This document shows positions 8,809 to 17,906 of a stretch of DNA of 49,939 nt, piece by piece; position 1 is the first letter of the stretch, and every line of letters starts with the position of its first letter. Position numbers and translations under genes: made by a program. The notes beneath the pieces were generated by a model. That model did not search any database and was not told the origin of the DNA. It saw only the letters and a program-made list of their open reading frames with translations. Origin of the DNA: Paenibacillus sp. FSL R5-0490 (GTDB taxonomy: Bacteria > Bacillota > Bacilli > Bacillales > Cytobacillaceae). The stretch is taken from NCBI RefSeq assembly GCF_001956215.1, contig NZ_MRTQ01000030.1:1-49939 (forward strand), written 5' to 3'.

Positions 8809-9574
8809 ATTTAACCCCAGCATTAAAGCATTCACTGTGATAGTCTGTGTGTTAATTCTATCGGTTTTCTTTGATCCCGTTACACCTTTTCTGACCTTAG
8901 TGATGACTGCAGCAGCCACCTTTATTTTTGGAAGAGTTTCATTCAAAAGATGGATTCTGCTTTTCTCGCCATTTATTTTCATGGCTGCAATATCTATTTG
9001 GTCAGCTTTAATTTTTTCTAAAACGATTGAAGGAGAAACCATATTATGGACATGGGGGATCTTCACATTGACTGAGGAGGGCTTTTTGCGCGCCCTCTCC
9101 CTTGGAATGAGGGTATTAAGCTTTACCTCTCTGTCCCTTCTGTTCATTTTAACTACAAAGCCGACAGAATTTCTGCTCAGTTTAATGCAGCAATGCAGGC
9201 TCCCTCCAAAGCTTGCATATGGAATTATGGCAGGCTACCGGTTTTTGCCATTAATGAAAGAAGAATTTGAGATTATACGAAGCGCCCACCGGATCAGGGG
9301 AGTACCCAAAGCCGGGACATTTCCGGAAAAAATGGCTGAGCTTAAGAGATATACAGTTCCTCTCCTTGCCGGAGCGATTCGTAAAGCTGAGAGGACGGCC
9401 ATGGCAATGGAATCAAAAGGGTTTACCGGAGATAAAAACCGGGATTTTTATCATAAAATCTCGGTTTCCTGGAAAGATTGGGCTTATTTTACCTTCTTTA
9501 TAGGGGCAGTACTGGCTAGTGCCTATATTTCATGGCTTTTCGGGTTTTTACAGCTTTATAATGGCGAACTTTAA
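8795..9574 (+). CDS. ykoC: ECF transporter T component YkoC
   Basis: A 259-aa membrane protein that couples the ATPase to the S component. Hydrophobic segments occupy roughly residues 15-110 and 228-250. The cytosolic T-component signatures appear as RIRGV-type (SAHRIRGVPKAG near 165) and AxxMAxExKGF (TAMAMESKGFTG near 205). It is the last gene of the TPP-regulated operon. Confidence 0.93.
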   Translation: MFLHEFNPSIKAFTVIVCVLILSVFFDPVTPFLTLVMTAAATFIFGRVSFKRWILLFSPFIFMAAISIWSALIFSKTIEGETILWTWGIFTLTEEGFLRALSLGMRVLSFTSLSLLFILTTKPTEFLLSLMQQCRLPPKLAYGIMAGYRFLPLMKEEFEIIRSAHRIRGVPKAGTFPEKMAELKRYTVPLLAGAIRKAERTAMAMESKGFTGDKNRDFYHKISVSWKDWAYFTFFIGAVLASAYISWLFGFLQLYNGEL

Positions 9575-9589
9575 CAGCTTATTCTTGAT

Positions 9590-9690
9590 TTCTGTGCGGA
9601 TAGCACCTTTTTATGTCGGATGGAGCAATTTTATGTACGCATAAAATTTTTTCTGTAAGTACAGCTCCAATTTATGTGCGGAAAGCGGCT
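9590..9690. repeat. Degenerate 20-bp tandem repeat, about five units
   Basis: Starting at 9590, units at ~9590, 9610, 9630, 9650 and 9671 each begin TT(T)(A/C)TGT and mostly continue with CGGAT-GC. The first unit reads TTCTGTGCGGATAGCACCTT and the last TTTATGTGCGGAAAGCGGCT. The middle units are diverged. It fills most of the gap between ykoC and the SASP gene. The function is unknown. Confidence 0.6.
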
Positions 9691-9824
9691 AAGAGCCGTA
9701 CCCGCCTTTTTCACACACGAAAAAATACCATAAAATACCACAAACAACTATGAATAAATCTTATTTACTCTCCTAAAGCTATAATTGTAACAATCAAGAA
9801 AACTACACCAAGGAGATGATTTAC

Positions 9825-10025
9825 ATGGCAAGAAACAGCAATTCTAATCAGCTTTTAGTATCAGGAGTCAGTCAGGCAATTGATCAAATGAAGTATGAAA
9901 TTGCAACAGAATTCGGTGTGAACCTTGGCCCGGAAACATCTTCAAGAGCAAATGGATCAGTAGGCGGAGAAATTACGAAGCGCCTTGTGCAAATGGCTGA
10001 GCAGCAGCTTGGCGGAGCACGCTAG
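9825..10025 (+). CDS. Alpha/beta-type small acid-soluble spore protein
   Basis: A 66-aa SASP that coats spore DNA and protects it from UV and heat. The family core is clear: [13 protein letters not shown] with the GPR protease site around TEFG/V, then [15 protein letters not shown]. An ATG at 9816 is fused to the SD AAGGAG, so the start is the ATG at 9825 (MARNSNSN). A terminator follows. Expression should depend on SigG in the forespore. A second SASP gene lies at 21842. Confidence 0.96.
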   Translation: MARNSNSNQLLVSGVSQAIDQMKYEIATEFGVNLGPETSSRANGSVGGEITKRLVQMAEQQLGGAR

Positions 10026-10051
10026 TCCAAAAACGAAATCATAGTAAAATA

Positions 10052-10088
10052 AAATGCCGCTTCCAGCTAATCCCGGAAGCGGTTTTTC
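10052..10088 (+). terminator. Intrinsic terminator of the first SASP gene
   Basis: CCGCTTCC pairs with GGAAGCGG, followed by TTTTTC. Located 30 bp after the stop codon. Confidence 0.85.
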
Positions 10089-10091
10089 ACC

Positions 10092-10616
10092 CTATTTAAG
10101 CATATTCAATATATCATCCACTGCCTCAAAAAGAGATGACGCCTGGATATCTGCACTAGTTGGATCAGAGCCGATAAAAACAGTTTTACAGCCTGCCTTC
10201 TTACCCGCCTCAATGTCCCGTTCATGATCGCCTACCATAATGCTTTTAGTTAGATCAAGATTGTGCCTTCCAGCCAAATCCACCAGCATGCCTGCATTTG
10301 GCTTGCGGCATTCACAGCCTGCTTTCGGCTTATGAGGGCAATAGGCAACCTCTTTAATATGTCCCCCTTTTACTGAGACAAGCTCCTGCAGCCTTTCATG
10401 AATTCTCTTTAGCTCCCTTTCTTTCAAAAAACCGAGTCCCACGCCGCCCTGATTGGTCACAACGAAAATTTCATAACCGGCTTTGGTCAGTTCTGCCACA
10501 GCTTCTGCTGCCCCTTCCAGTAAATATAACTGCTCAGGCTTGTTAACGAATTTTACCCTGTCTGATAGAACCTCGTTCAAAACGCCGTCCCGGTCCAAAA
10601 AAATGGCTTTTTTCAA
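10092..10616 (-). CDS. HAD-IIIA phosphatase, GmhB-like (D-glycero-heptose bisphosphatase family)
   Basis: A 174-aa HAD phosphatase. Motif I is FLDRDGVLNE (6-15), motif II VTNQGG (53-58), motif III includes Lys in CRKPNAGML, and motif IV is GDHERDIEAG. The zinc-binding loop CPHKPKAGCEC (near 92-103) is typical of GmhB and the histidinol-phosphatase part of HisB. No heptose or histidine gene is nearby, so the substrate is uncertain: heptose bisphosphate or another sugar phosphate. Confidence 0.85.
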   Translation of the reverse strand: MKKAIFLDRDGVLNEVLSDRVKFVNKPEQLYLLEGAAEAVAELTKAGYEIFVVTNQGGVGLGFLKERELKRIHERLQELVSVKGGHIKEVAYCPHKPKAGCECRKPNAGMLVDLAGRHNLDLTKSIMVGDHERDIEAGKKAGCKTVFIGSDPTSADIQASSLFEAVDDILNMLK

Positions 10617-10702
10617 TGTGCTGCCCCTTTCATTAAATCGATATCTATCATAAAGGTACCCAAACCTTGTTCAGTTTAATATCGGAAGATGCTTTTTTCG
10701 TA

Positions 10703-10740
10703 TAAAAAACTCCCGGATCAATTTCCGGGAGTTTTCTCAT
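10703..10740 (-). terminator. Intrinsic terminator downstream of yheA
   Basis: On the minus strand AAACTCCCGGAAATTGATCC is followed by the partner CCGGGAGTTTTTTATACG. The pair is AACTCCCGG/CCGGGAGTT, with a T tract. Confidence 0.85.
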
Positions 10741-10744
10741 GGTA

Positions 10745-11095
10745 TTATTCAGCTGCACCATAAAGGTCTTCAAGAGGCTTCATGATGATTTTGTTCATTT
10801 CTGCAATCATCATGCTCATGCGCTGTTCTGCTTCCATAAGCTTTGAAATCTGGGCGTGCTGCTGTACAAGCGCGACTGTCTTTTGAGCCTGTTCTACTTC
10901 TTCCTGTGTAATATCCTGGCCCATCATTTGTTTTTGCTGAAGTTCCATCTGGATTTTGCGGAAGTTATCAAACATTGCTTTTGCAGACGGATCTGCATTC
11001 ACATCATCATATGCTTGCTTTAAAGCCTTATATTCATCGCTTTCCCGCACTGCTTTTTCTAATTCATAGGCTGAGTCATATAAATTTACTGCCAT
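10745..11095 (-). CDS. yheA: YlbF/YheA family protein (UPF0342)
   Basis: A 116-aa, mostly helical protein close to B. subtilis YheA (MAVN-start, central KTVALVQQH and QRMSM segments, ending KPLEDLYG). The family is related to YlbF/YmcA, but the function of YheA is not established. The reading frame extends upstream to 11158. The ATG at 11095 follows GGAAGGAGTG and matches the family start, so the longer form is rejected. It is followed downstream of yheB on the same strand, as in B. subtilis. Confidence 0.93.
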   Translation of the reverse strand: MAVNLYDSAYELEKAVRESDEYKALKQAYDDVNADPSAKAMFDNFRKIQMELQQKQMMGQDITQEEVEQAQKTVALVQQHAQISKLMEAEQRMSMMIAEMNKIIMKPLEDLYGAAE

Positions 11096-11201
11096 TAAAA
11101 ACACTCCTTCCGATTCTTGTTCAAAATGGACAATACACTCTCCGTTTCGAACATCCACTACACTATAACAAACTATGACAGTAAACGCGAGGCGATACCC
11201 T

Positions 11202-12341
11202 TTAATTAATCAATATAGCAATGATTCCCTGTACGAGACCAATAATACCCCCAAGCAGAAAACCTAAATTTGTAATCATGGCTAACTCGCTTTTGATGAT
11301 GGAAAAGACCATATCTTCTAATCTTTCAACCGAAAAATTGCTGACCTGTTCCCGGACAATTTCTGCCAGACGAAGCCGTTCCATAACCATTTCTGTCTTT
11401 CCTGAAAGCCAATCAGAAAGCATCTGAACACTTTTAGGAGCCAGCTCTTCTATCAGTACTGTCCTATAAGGGTCCATAAAAGATGAGATAGGCTTTCTAA
11501 ATACATTCTCCAGATTAATGACTCTGTGTGCAATATTCTTTAATACTGAAAGAATCTGTTCCTTTTCGAGCTGGTCTTCAATAACTGCAGCTTCCATCTC
11601 AAGGATTTTGCGCCACTCTTTTTGTAAAAGTGTTGTAATCAGGTCGGCCGTACCCTCATTACTTAAAAACCTAATGATTTCCGGCTGAATTTTATCCCCA
11701 AGATTGATGTTCCCCATGAACATCTGCAGCATATTGCTGAGCACGCCGCTGCGTTCACGAACAAAATCATCAGCCATTCTTTGGATCCTCATTTTACCTT
11801 CAATGCTGGAGAAATAATCAGCCCCCTTTTGAAGGATCATTGAACTGATAGCCGGGATTTTTTCATCCGCTTTATCCAAAAGGCCCTGAGGAATAACTTC
11901 TTTAAGAGGCAGGCCTCGATATTCACTTATAATCTTTTCATATTTCTGCTCAATTAATAAGTTTATGCGGTTCTCCGTTTTCGATTGGCCATCCGTGATT
12001 CCAAACGCTGCAAGAATGTCCTCTGCTGATTTTTCTGATTGCAGGATAGTTTCCATCTCTTTCTGAACAATCCCGGTTATATCACGCTGAAATTGATCAT
12101 TGATGAACTTTTTCTTGATGCTTTCCGGTGTCAGAAGATGATTAACAACCAGCTTTCCCATCTGATCTGCCATTTCATCTCTTCGTTTAGGAATCAGCCC
12201 AGGGGTAAATGGAACCTTCCATTTACCTATGTACACGGCATTATAAGGTTTAAAGAGCATTTTAATAGCCAGGTAGTTAGTAAACCCGCCAATGAGAGCC
12301 CCAATTATCATCATTAAAATTATTGTCATTGCAATTTCCAT
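11202..12341 (-). CDS. yheB: DUF445 membrane protein YheB
   Basis: A 379-aa protein with one hydrophobic segment at each end (residues ~4-24 and ~355-378) and a long helical middle rich in charged residues. The N-terminal block around TNYLAIKMLFKP and PFTPGLIPKRRDE is the conserved DUF445 signature. Relatives are sporulation-associated in Bacillus, but the molecular role is unknown. The start at 12341 (MEIAMTI) follows AAGGAAGG and matches the family. The frame continues to 12407 without an SD. It is divergent from the ATP-grasp cluster. Confidence 0.9.
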   Translation of the reverse strand: MEIAMTIILMMIIGALIGGFTNYLAIKMLFKPYNAVYIGKWKVPFTPGLIPKRRDEMADQMGKLVVNHLLTPESIKKKFINDQFQRDITGIVQKEMETILQSEKSAEDILAAFGITDGQSKTENRINLLIEQKYEKIISEYRGLPLKEVIPQGLLDKADEKIPAISSMILQKGADYFSSIEGKMRIQRMADDFVRERSGVLSNMLQMFMGNINLGDKIQPEIIRFLSNEGTADLITTLLQKEWRKILEMEAAVIEDQLEKEQILSVLKNIAHRVINLENVFRKPISSFMDPYRTVLIEELAPKSVQMLSDWLSGKTEMVMERLRLAEIVREQVSNFSVERLEDMVFSIIKSELAMITNLGFLLGGIIGLVQGIIAILIN

Positions 12342-12567
12342 AGATATCTCTACCTTCCTTAAGTTACAGGCGCCTCTCTTGACGCACCATTTAATTGCCC
12401 AGAACATACGATATGGTATCAGCTTTTGCCTATTTTTTCATTATACAGTGAAAACTTCATCAATGGGAGTTTTGCACATTCTGCGGAATAAATTCAGCAT
12501 TCAATTTGCAGACTGCATGAGGTTGTTCAGAATAGGCTCAAATAAAGTAAGCAAATGAGGAATGATC

Positions 12568-13983
12568 ATGACAGTTTCTTTATTGCCTATTACGATTGTT
12601 CCGGTAAAAATGTTTCAGGAAAATCATTTTCGCATTCAACTTAGCCATTCTCTCGTACATTACTGGAATATTGATTTGCAAATGCCCCATTTGCTGCGGA
12701 TCGGCATGCATGCCATTCAGGTAACCATTGAAGGAGCAAACATTACAAAAGATGAAATTATGTTCTGTGAACGGCTTTTTCAGGAATGCTGCCTGCCAAT
12801 GGAAGATATCCATTTTGTCGCCAGTTACTCCAGAAAGGACTTTACTATTACTGCCGGGCCGGTTATTGGACTGATGACGGATTTTAATGAAAGTGGCGAA
12901 GAGCCTGATTTCCGATCCATTCATTCTTTTTGCGAAGAATTGCATGAAGTTGTTTCCGGCCTGCGCGGATATTTCTATGTATTTCATTTTCGCGACTGCA
13001 TTGAAGGAAAGCTGCAGGGTTATTGCCTGCGTGAGGGAAAATGGATAAAACGTCCCGTTCCTTTGCCTAGTGTGATTTATAACCGGATCCACTCCCGGAT
13101 GCTTGAAGCAAGTTCTGCTTTTCAATCATTTAAATATAACTTGATAAACTGTAACATCCCAATGTTTAATGACCGTTTTTTATCGAAAAAGGAAGTTCAT
13201 AACCTCCTCTTTTCTGAGGATCATATGCATCCCTATCTGCCTGATACAGCCATTGCAGATGAACAAACCATCAGGGAAATGCTGGCCAGACACAGGTTAA
13301 TATTCCTTAAGCCCATACATGGCAGCCAGGGACGGAATATTATCAGACTGAGTATACAGGACGAAGAAATCATGACAGAAGTATCCACAGGAAACGGCAG
13401 GGAAAATACGCTCACATTCAAAAATTATGACCGTTTTGCACAATGGTTCAAGCAGTACCAAAAGAAAACGATTTTTCTGGCACAGCAGGCCATACCTCTG
13501 CAAACTTATAAGAACAGGCAGCTTGATTTCCGCGTGCTCTGCCATAAAAACTTTCAAGATATCTGGAGGGCAACTTCTGCAGTGGCAAGGATTTCTGCCG
13601 AGCAGCAATTTGTTTCCAATATTGCAAGAGGCGGGGAAATTATGAAGCCTCTAAGAATTTTCACGATGCACTCTGATCAGAAAACAGCGGTTCAGCAGCT
13701 GGCGTTACTGAAGGAGCTTGCAGTGGAAACAGCAACAATCATCAGTCAGAAATGCGAAGGCCTTGTTGGAGAACTCGGGATTGATATTGGATTAGACACT
13801 AATGGAAAACTTTGGATTATCGAAGTGAATTCTAAACCCTCCAAGAACTTTGAAGACAAAGAAAAAAGAATAAGACCCTCTGCCAAGGCACTGATCGAAT
13901 ATGCAACGGCTTTATCATTTATCCAAAAAGGAGGACTACAAAATGCTTTCATTCGGAATCATGACTTTAAACAAACGGAGTGA
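12568..13983 (+). CDS. YheC/YheD-family ATP-grasp protein, extra paralogue 1
   Basis: A 471-aa protein. The N-terminal ~230 residues hold a domain with GPVIGLMTDF (near 93) and the family motif PLPSVIYNR (near 168). The ATP-grasp part follows with FLKPIHGSQGRNI (near 246), DFRVLCH (near 317) and a metal/ATP-binding end GELGIDIGLD..G..WIIEVNSKPSK (near 406). An ATG at 12562 touches the SD TGAGGA, so the ATG at 12568 is preferred. It overlaps yheC by 41 bp. B. subtilis has only yheC and yheD here. The likely activity is ATP-dependent amine or peptide ligation linked to spore coat; substrate unknown. Confidence 0.85.
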   Translation: MTVSLLPITIVPVKMFQENHFRIQLSHSLVHYWNIDLQMPHLLRIGMHAIQVTIEGANITKDEIMFCERLFQECCLPMEDIHFVASYSRKDFTITAGPVIGLMTDFNESGEEPDFRSIHSFCEELHEVVSGLRGYFYVFHFRDCIEGKLQGYCLREGKWIKRPVPLPSVIYNRIHSRMLEASSAFQSFKYNLINCNIPMFNDRFLSKKEVHNLLFSEDHMHPYLPDTAIADEQTIREMLARHRLIFLKPIHGSQGRNIIRLSIQDEEIMTEVSTGNGRENTLTFKNYDRFAQWFKQYQKKTIFLAQQAIPLQTYKNRQLDFRVLCHKNFQDIWRATSAVARISAEQQFVSNIARGGEIMKPLRIFTMHSDQKTAVQQLALLKELAVETATIISQKCEGLVGELGIDIGLDTNGKLWIIEVNSKPSKNFEDKEKRIRPSAKALIEYATALSFIQKGGLQNAFIRNHDFKQTE

Positions 13984-15046
13984 ACAGCCATACTTTACGG
14001 AATTGGCGAAGAGAGCTAATGAATATAACATTAACTGTTTCAGGTTTGTGCCTACAGATATCAATCCTGTTTCAGAAAGGATTGCAGGTGATTCCTATAA
14101 CCCTTCTTCAGGAGAATGGGAGCCGGCAGAATTTCCAGTGCCGGAGATTCTTTATGATCGCTGTTTTTACAGAAATGACTCCCGCTCAAAACAATGTATA
14201 TCCATCGTGAATTGGCTAAAGGCAAGAAATGACATCCAATTCCTTGGCTACGGATTGCCTAATAAGCTTGAATTATATGAAATTCTCTCCTGCTCAAACA
14301 TATCACCTTATTTGCTGAAAACGGCTCGATTTACCGGAGCTGACAGTTTCATAAACAGCCTCATTCCCGATCAGCCCTGCATTTTAAAACCGGCAAGCGG
14401 GTCACAGGGACATGGAATCTATTATATTGAGAAAACGGGCAAAGATATTCTTGTTAAAACAGATAAAAGGAATGCCCAGGTTTCACGCAGCTTTGAAACT
14501 GAAGAAAAGGCAGCCCGATGGCTGAATAAATTGACCTCGAAACAGCAGTACCTCATCCAGCCATATGTGAATCTCTCAAACAAGGACGGTCAGCCCTTTG
14601 ATATAAGAATATTGCTTCAAAAGGACAGGAATGGTGCCTGGAAGGAGCTGGGCCGGGGCATTCGCACAGGCAGAGAAGGAGGCATCGTCTCCAACTTAAG
14701 CGCTGGCGGCAGCAATATTTCTTTTGAGGAGTGGATCACTCAATACCCACCTTCTTTAAAAAGTTTTCTTACCGATGAACTTTATGACATTATCGATACA
14801 CTTCCTGCTGCCCTTGAACGAAAGCTTTCCCCGCTATTTGAGATGGGAATCGATATCGGAGTGGAATCTAACGGCTCTATTTGGATACTGGATATTAACT
14901 CAAAGCCAGGAAGGAAAACCATCCTGAACAGCCAGCCTGAGAAGGAGGAAGAGTTATATACCGCTCCCCTTCTCTATGCCAAATTCCTGGCAGCCAATAA
15001 GGAAATGGAAAGGAAAACGAATCATGAGAAAACAATATCAAATTGA
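13943..15046 (+). CDS. yheC: Endospore coat-associated ATP-grasp protein YheC
   Basis: A 367-aa protein close to YheC: MLSFGIMTL start, ELAKRA block, PVPEILYDRCF (near 73), ATP-grasp LKPASGSQGHGIY (near 150), DIRILLQ (near 214), and the terminal GIDIGVESNGSIWILDINSKPG. The longest frame begins at 13901, but AAAAGGAGG at 13926 points to the ATG at 13943. It overlaps both neighbours (41 and 23 bp). The family is known as spore coat-associated; the reaction is not known. An acyl-phosphate intermediate and amide-bond formation are expected from the fold. Confidence 0.9.
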   Translation: MLSFGIMTLNKRSEQPYFTELAKRANEYNINCFRFVPTDINPVSERIAGDSYNPSSGEWEPAEFPVPEILYDRCFYRNDSRSKQCISIVNWLKARNDIQFLGYGLPNKLELYEILSCSNISPYLLKTARFTGADSFINSLIPDQPCILKPASGSQGHGIYYIEKTGKDILVKTDKRNAQVSRSFETEEKAARWLNKLTSKQQYLIQPYVNLSNKDGQPFDIRILLQKDRNGAWKELGRGIRTGREGGIVSNLSAGGSNISFEEWITQYPPSLKSFLTDELYDIIDTLPAALERKLSPLFEMGIDIGVESNGSIWILDINSKPGRKTILNSQPEKEEELYTAPLLYAKFLAANKEMERKTNHEKTISN

Positions 15047-16388
15047 AATTTCCGATTCCGCCTCCAAAACAGTTTATATTCCAAATGAGCTGAACCTTCA
15101 TACTCATTTGACGAAACTGGCATTTGGCACTCATTCGGCAGATTCTTCTTTCTTACTCCAAAAAACAAAGAAGAACTCCATCATCATAAGTAAAGATGTT
15201 GCCGAAGCACTGCATTTCCCTGATCTCAAGATTCCTCTGCATGCATTTGCCAATAAGGGTACTCTGTACCTCGGCCCGCTCGTAGGTATCTTCACATCAG
15301 GATTCACCTCTTTTCCTTTAAGACCAGTTGGGGATCGGACCCTATTTTTTGCCAAACTGCTTTCGGTCAAAAAAACGGTTGGTGCCATTCCGTTTTTATT
15401 CGGTGACCAGCAAATCAACTGGGAAAAAGAAACCATCCATGGGCTTTTTTATCATGAGGAAGGCTGGGAAACCTTTGAAGTCCCTTTTCCGAATGTTGTT
15501 TATGATCGGCTTCCTAACCGAAGAAGTGAAAGAAGGAATGAGCTGAAGGAAGTTCGCGCCCGGCTTCAGAAAGACTATTTAATTCCCTGGTATAATCCTG
15601 GTTTCTTTAATAAATTAGATGTTTATGAAAGACTGCAGAACGATGATGATATTAGTCATTACCTGCCTGAAACCCACCCTTTTTCTTCTTTTTCTGTAAT
15701 TGAAAGAATGCTGGCTGACTATGGCCATGTTTTCCTGAAACCTATTAATGGAAGCCTTGGGCTTGGGATTCATCAAATTATTTATGATAAAAAGGATGGG
15801 TTTTATTATTGCCGATATAGAGTGCGGGACGAAAATCGTCTGAGAAGGTTTAATACTTTGGAAAATTTAATGCGGAATGTTTTTGCAGGACGAAGTTTAA
15901 GCCGGATGCTGGTTCAGCAGGGAATTCATTTGCTCCGTTATGAACAGAGAGCGATTGATTTCAGGGTTCATACGAATAAAGATGAGAATGGGGAATGGAA
16001 AGTAACCGCTTCAGCTGCAAAAATAGCAGGACCTGGAAGTGTTACAACTCATGTGAAAAGCGGTGGTGAAATCAAAATCCTTGAAGAAGTATTTGAATCG
16101 GATGCAGAAAAAACAGAGGCAGTAGCGAAGTTAAGTGAGGCGGCACTTCATATCAGCAAGGCACTGGAACGAAACATGGAAGGTATTATCGGTGAAATCG
16201 GCTTTGACTTTGGATTGGACCGAAATGGTCATGTGTGGCTGTTTGAAGCAAACTCAAAGCCCGGAAGATCTATATTCAAACACCCTCAGCTCAGAGAGTT
16301 CGACTTTCTTACCCGCAAGCTATCACTTTCATTCGCCGTTTTCCTTGCCGAAGCATCTATTATGAAGCCACAGGAAATAGTCAGATGA
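15024..16388 (+). CDS. yheD: Endospore coat-associated ATP-grasp protein YheD
   Basis: A 454-aa protein that matches YheD best of the four. Features are a beta-rich N terminus, GPLVGIFTSGFT followed by PLRPVGDRTLFFAKLL, PFPNVVYDRLPNRRSE (near 161), ATP-grasp FLKPINGSLGLGIH (near 240), DFRVHTN and GEIGFDFGLDRNGHVWLFEANSKPG. The ATG at 15024 follows AAAGGAAAACGAATC; the frame is open to 14976. It overlaps yheC by 23 bp and the next gene by 4 bp, so the four genes form one translationally coupled unit. Confidence 0.9.
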   Translation: MRKQYQIEISDSASKTVYIPNELNLHTHLTKLAFGTHSADSSFLLQKTKKNSIIISKDVAEALHFPDLKIPLHAFANKGTLYLGPLVGIFTSGFTSFPLRPVGDRTLFFAKLLSVKKTVGAIPFLFGDQQINWEKETIHGLFYHEEGWETFEVPFPNVVYDRLPNRRSERRNELKEVRARLQKDYLIPWYNPGFFNKLDVYERLQNDDDISHYLPETHPFSSFSVIERMLADYGHVFLKPINGSLGLGIHQIIYDKKDGFYYCRYRVRDENRLRRFNTLENLMRNVFAGRSLSRMLVQQGIHLLRYEQRAIDFRVHTNKDENGEWKVTASAAKIAGPGSVTTHVKSGGEIKILEEVFESDAEKTEAVAKLSEAALHISKALERNMEGIIGEIGFDFGLDRNGHVWLFEANSKPGRSIFKHPQLREFDFLTRKLSLSFAVFLAEASIMKPQEIVR

Positions 16389-17554
16389 AGGTTTATTATG
16401 ACCGGGCCAGCAGGACCTGGTTCGGCAGCAGCATTTGTACCCTTGGAAGCAGCCAACACCCTTTAAGCATTATTAGCCTGCAGGCGGCACGAGATTTGCT
16501 TTCCTTTTCATTATCCTTGCGGAACGGTAACGCGGGGCCGGTGATTGGCATTCTTACCGGAAAAGGAAAGGATCAGGCTATTGCCGGCAATGGTCCTTTA
16601 TTTAAGGCCCTCCAGAAAAGCATCCTTCAAAAAAACGGAGTTTCCTATGTATTTACACCAGAGGACATGAATGATAATTCCGTGAACGGCTATATTTATA
16701 TTCCCCGGCAGGATAAGTGGATTGAAGCCAGGTGCCCACTTCCGCATCTTGTCTACAACAGGGTTCCATTCCGGAAATTTGAAAAAACAGAAGCCTTCCA
16801 TAAAGCAAGCCGTTTTTTTAATGAGCAGGCTATTCCATTTTTCAATCCGGGCTTCCTGGATAAATTCGAAGTATACCAGCTTTTAAAAGACCATCCGCCC
16901 TTGCAGGATTATATTCCTGAAACCATTCTTGTCACCGGGCCAAAGGCTCTAAAGGATTTTATCCACAGATATAATAATATCTACTTAAAGCCGGCAAACG
17001 GGTCCAAAGGCAAAGGGATATACCAATTAATCAAGCTGGAAAAAGGCATCTCATTAAATGGTCTGCACGATTCATTCAGTTACGCTGATTTTGAACATTT
17101 CTGGAACCAATGGGACACTCACCTGATGAATAAACCTTATTTAGCACAGAAAGCGATAAGCCCTGCCAAAATAGAAGGCAAGCGATTTGATTTTAGAATC
17201 TTAGCCCATTTCAGCGGAGGCAGCTATTCGGTTACAGGGATTGGCATTAGGCAGTCTCAGGAACAGGACATTACAACCCACATACCGAATGGCGGGGTAA
17301 TGATTCCATATGAAAGTGTCCGCGCAAAAGAACATGATGCGTTTATTCATACTGCAGCATCGGAGGCAGGAAATCTCCTTGGGAAGACGAAAGGTTTTCA
17401 TGGAGAATACTCTATTGATGCCGGATTAACTGCACAGGGCACTTATGTGATTTATGAAATAAATTCAAAGCCGATGAGTTTTGATGAAGCCTGGATAGAA
17501 GAAAAAAGAATTGAAGAACTGACCCGCTTATTTTTCACCATGTCGGGGTTCTAG
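16385..17554 (+). CDS. YheC/YheD-family ATP-grasp protein, extra paralogue 2
   Basis: A 389-aa ATP-grasp protein with GPVIGILTG (near 49), PLPHLVYNRVP (near 117), LKPANGSKGKGIY (near 196), DFRILAH (near 271) and GEYSIDAGLTAQGTYVIYEINSKPM at the end. The start ATG overlaps the yheD stop as ATGA. In the final motif the usual GIDIGxD is SIDAGLT, and the Tyr before it replaces the common Ile/Leu, so this copy is the most diverged. It lacks the long N-terminal domain of YheD. A terminator follows 14 bp downstream. Confidence 0.83.
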   Translation: MKVYYDRASRTWFGSSICTLGSSQHPLSIISLQAARDLLSFSLSLRNGNAGPVIGILTGKGKDQAIAGNGPLFKALQKSILQKNGVSYVFTPEDMNDNSVNGYIYIPRQDKWIEARCPLPHLVYNRVPFRKFEKTEAFHKASRFFNEQAIPFFNPGFLDKFEVYQLLKDHPPLQDYIPETILVTGPKALKDFIHRYNNIYLKPANGSKGKGIYQLIKLEKGISLNGLHDSFSYADFEHFWNQWDTHLMNKPYLAQKAISPAKIEGKRFDFRILAHFSGGSYSVTGIGIRQSQEQDITTHIPNGGVMIPYESVRAKEHDAFIHTAASEAGNLLGKTKGFHGEYSIDAGLTAQGTYVIYEINSKPMSFDEAWIEEKRIEELTRLFFTMSGF

Positions 17555-17568
17555 AATGCTAATAAAAA

Positions 17569-17604
17569 TAGCCGTACACCCACAGCGTGTACGGCTATTT
17601 TTAT
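17569..17604 (+). terminator. Intrinsic terminator of the ATP-grasp operon
   Basis: AATAGCCGTACAC pairs with GTGTACGGCTATT with a CCACAGC-type loop and a T-rich tail. Confidence 0.9.
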
Positions 17605-17637
17605 GCGATTCTTTTACAAATGTCCTTGTCAAAGGAT

Positions 17638-17808
17638 TTAATAAGTCGTCACAGGGCTTTTCGCTGTCTTAACCCTATTTTTTTTAGAGGCACTTCCGGC
17701 GAAAGATTTAAACTGGTCTTTAAGCTTTTGGCGTGACTCCGGGTTTCTCATTAAATAAGCTGCTCCAAGGGCCATGGCTGACATCATAAATTTGTTGTTT
17801 CTTTTCAT
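17638..17808 (-). CDS. Hypothetical 56-aa protein
   Basis: A 57-codon frame, ATG at 17808 behind AAAGGAGGC. The sequence begins MKRNNKFMMSAMALGAAYLM, with a short hydrophobic stretch at residues 8-20, then a basic tail with RNPESRQKLKDQF and many Lys/Ser. It resembles small Bacillus proteins with an N-terminal membrane-associated helix, but no family is firmly recognised. It is convergent with the ATP-grasp operon. Confidence 0.7.
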   Translation of the reverse strand: MKRNNKFMMSAMALGAAYLMRNPESRQKLKDQFKSFAGSASKKNRVKTAKSPVTTY

Positions 17809-17906
17809 CCTTTTTGCCTCCTTTTAATGTTAAAATGTTTCTACATCTGTTCCATTCCCCTTTTCAGGAACATTAAACGGATATTACAACATCTGGAGGA
17901 ATCCTA

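Noticed and set aside
9751..9785. SigG promoter for the first SASP gene (TGAATA at 9751)
   Set aside because: No CATNNTA-type -10 box lies at 17-18 bp spacing; the match is too weak to list.
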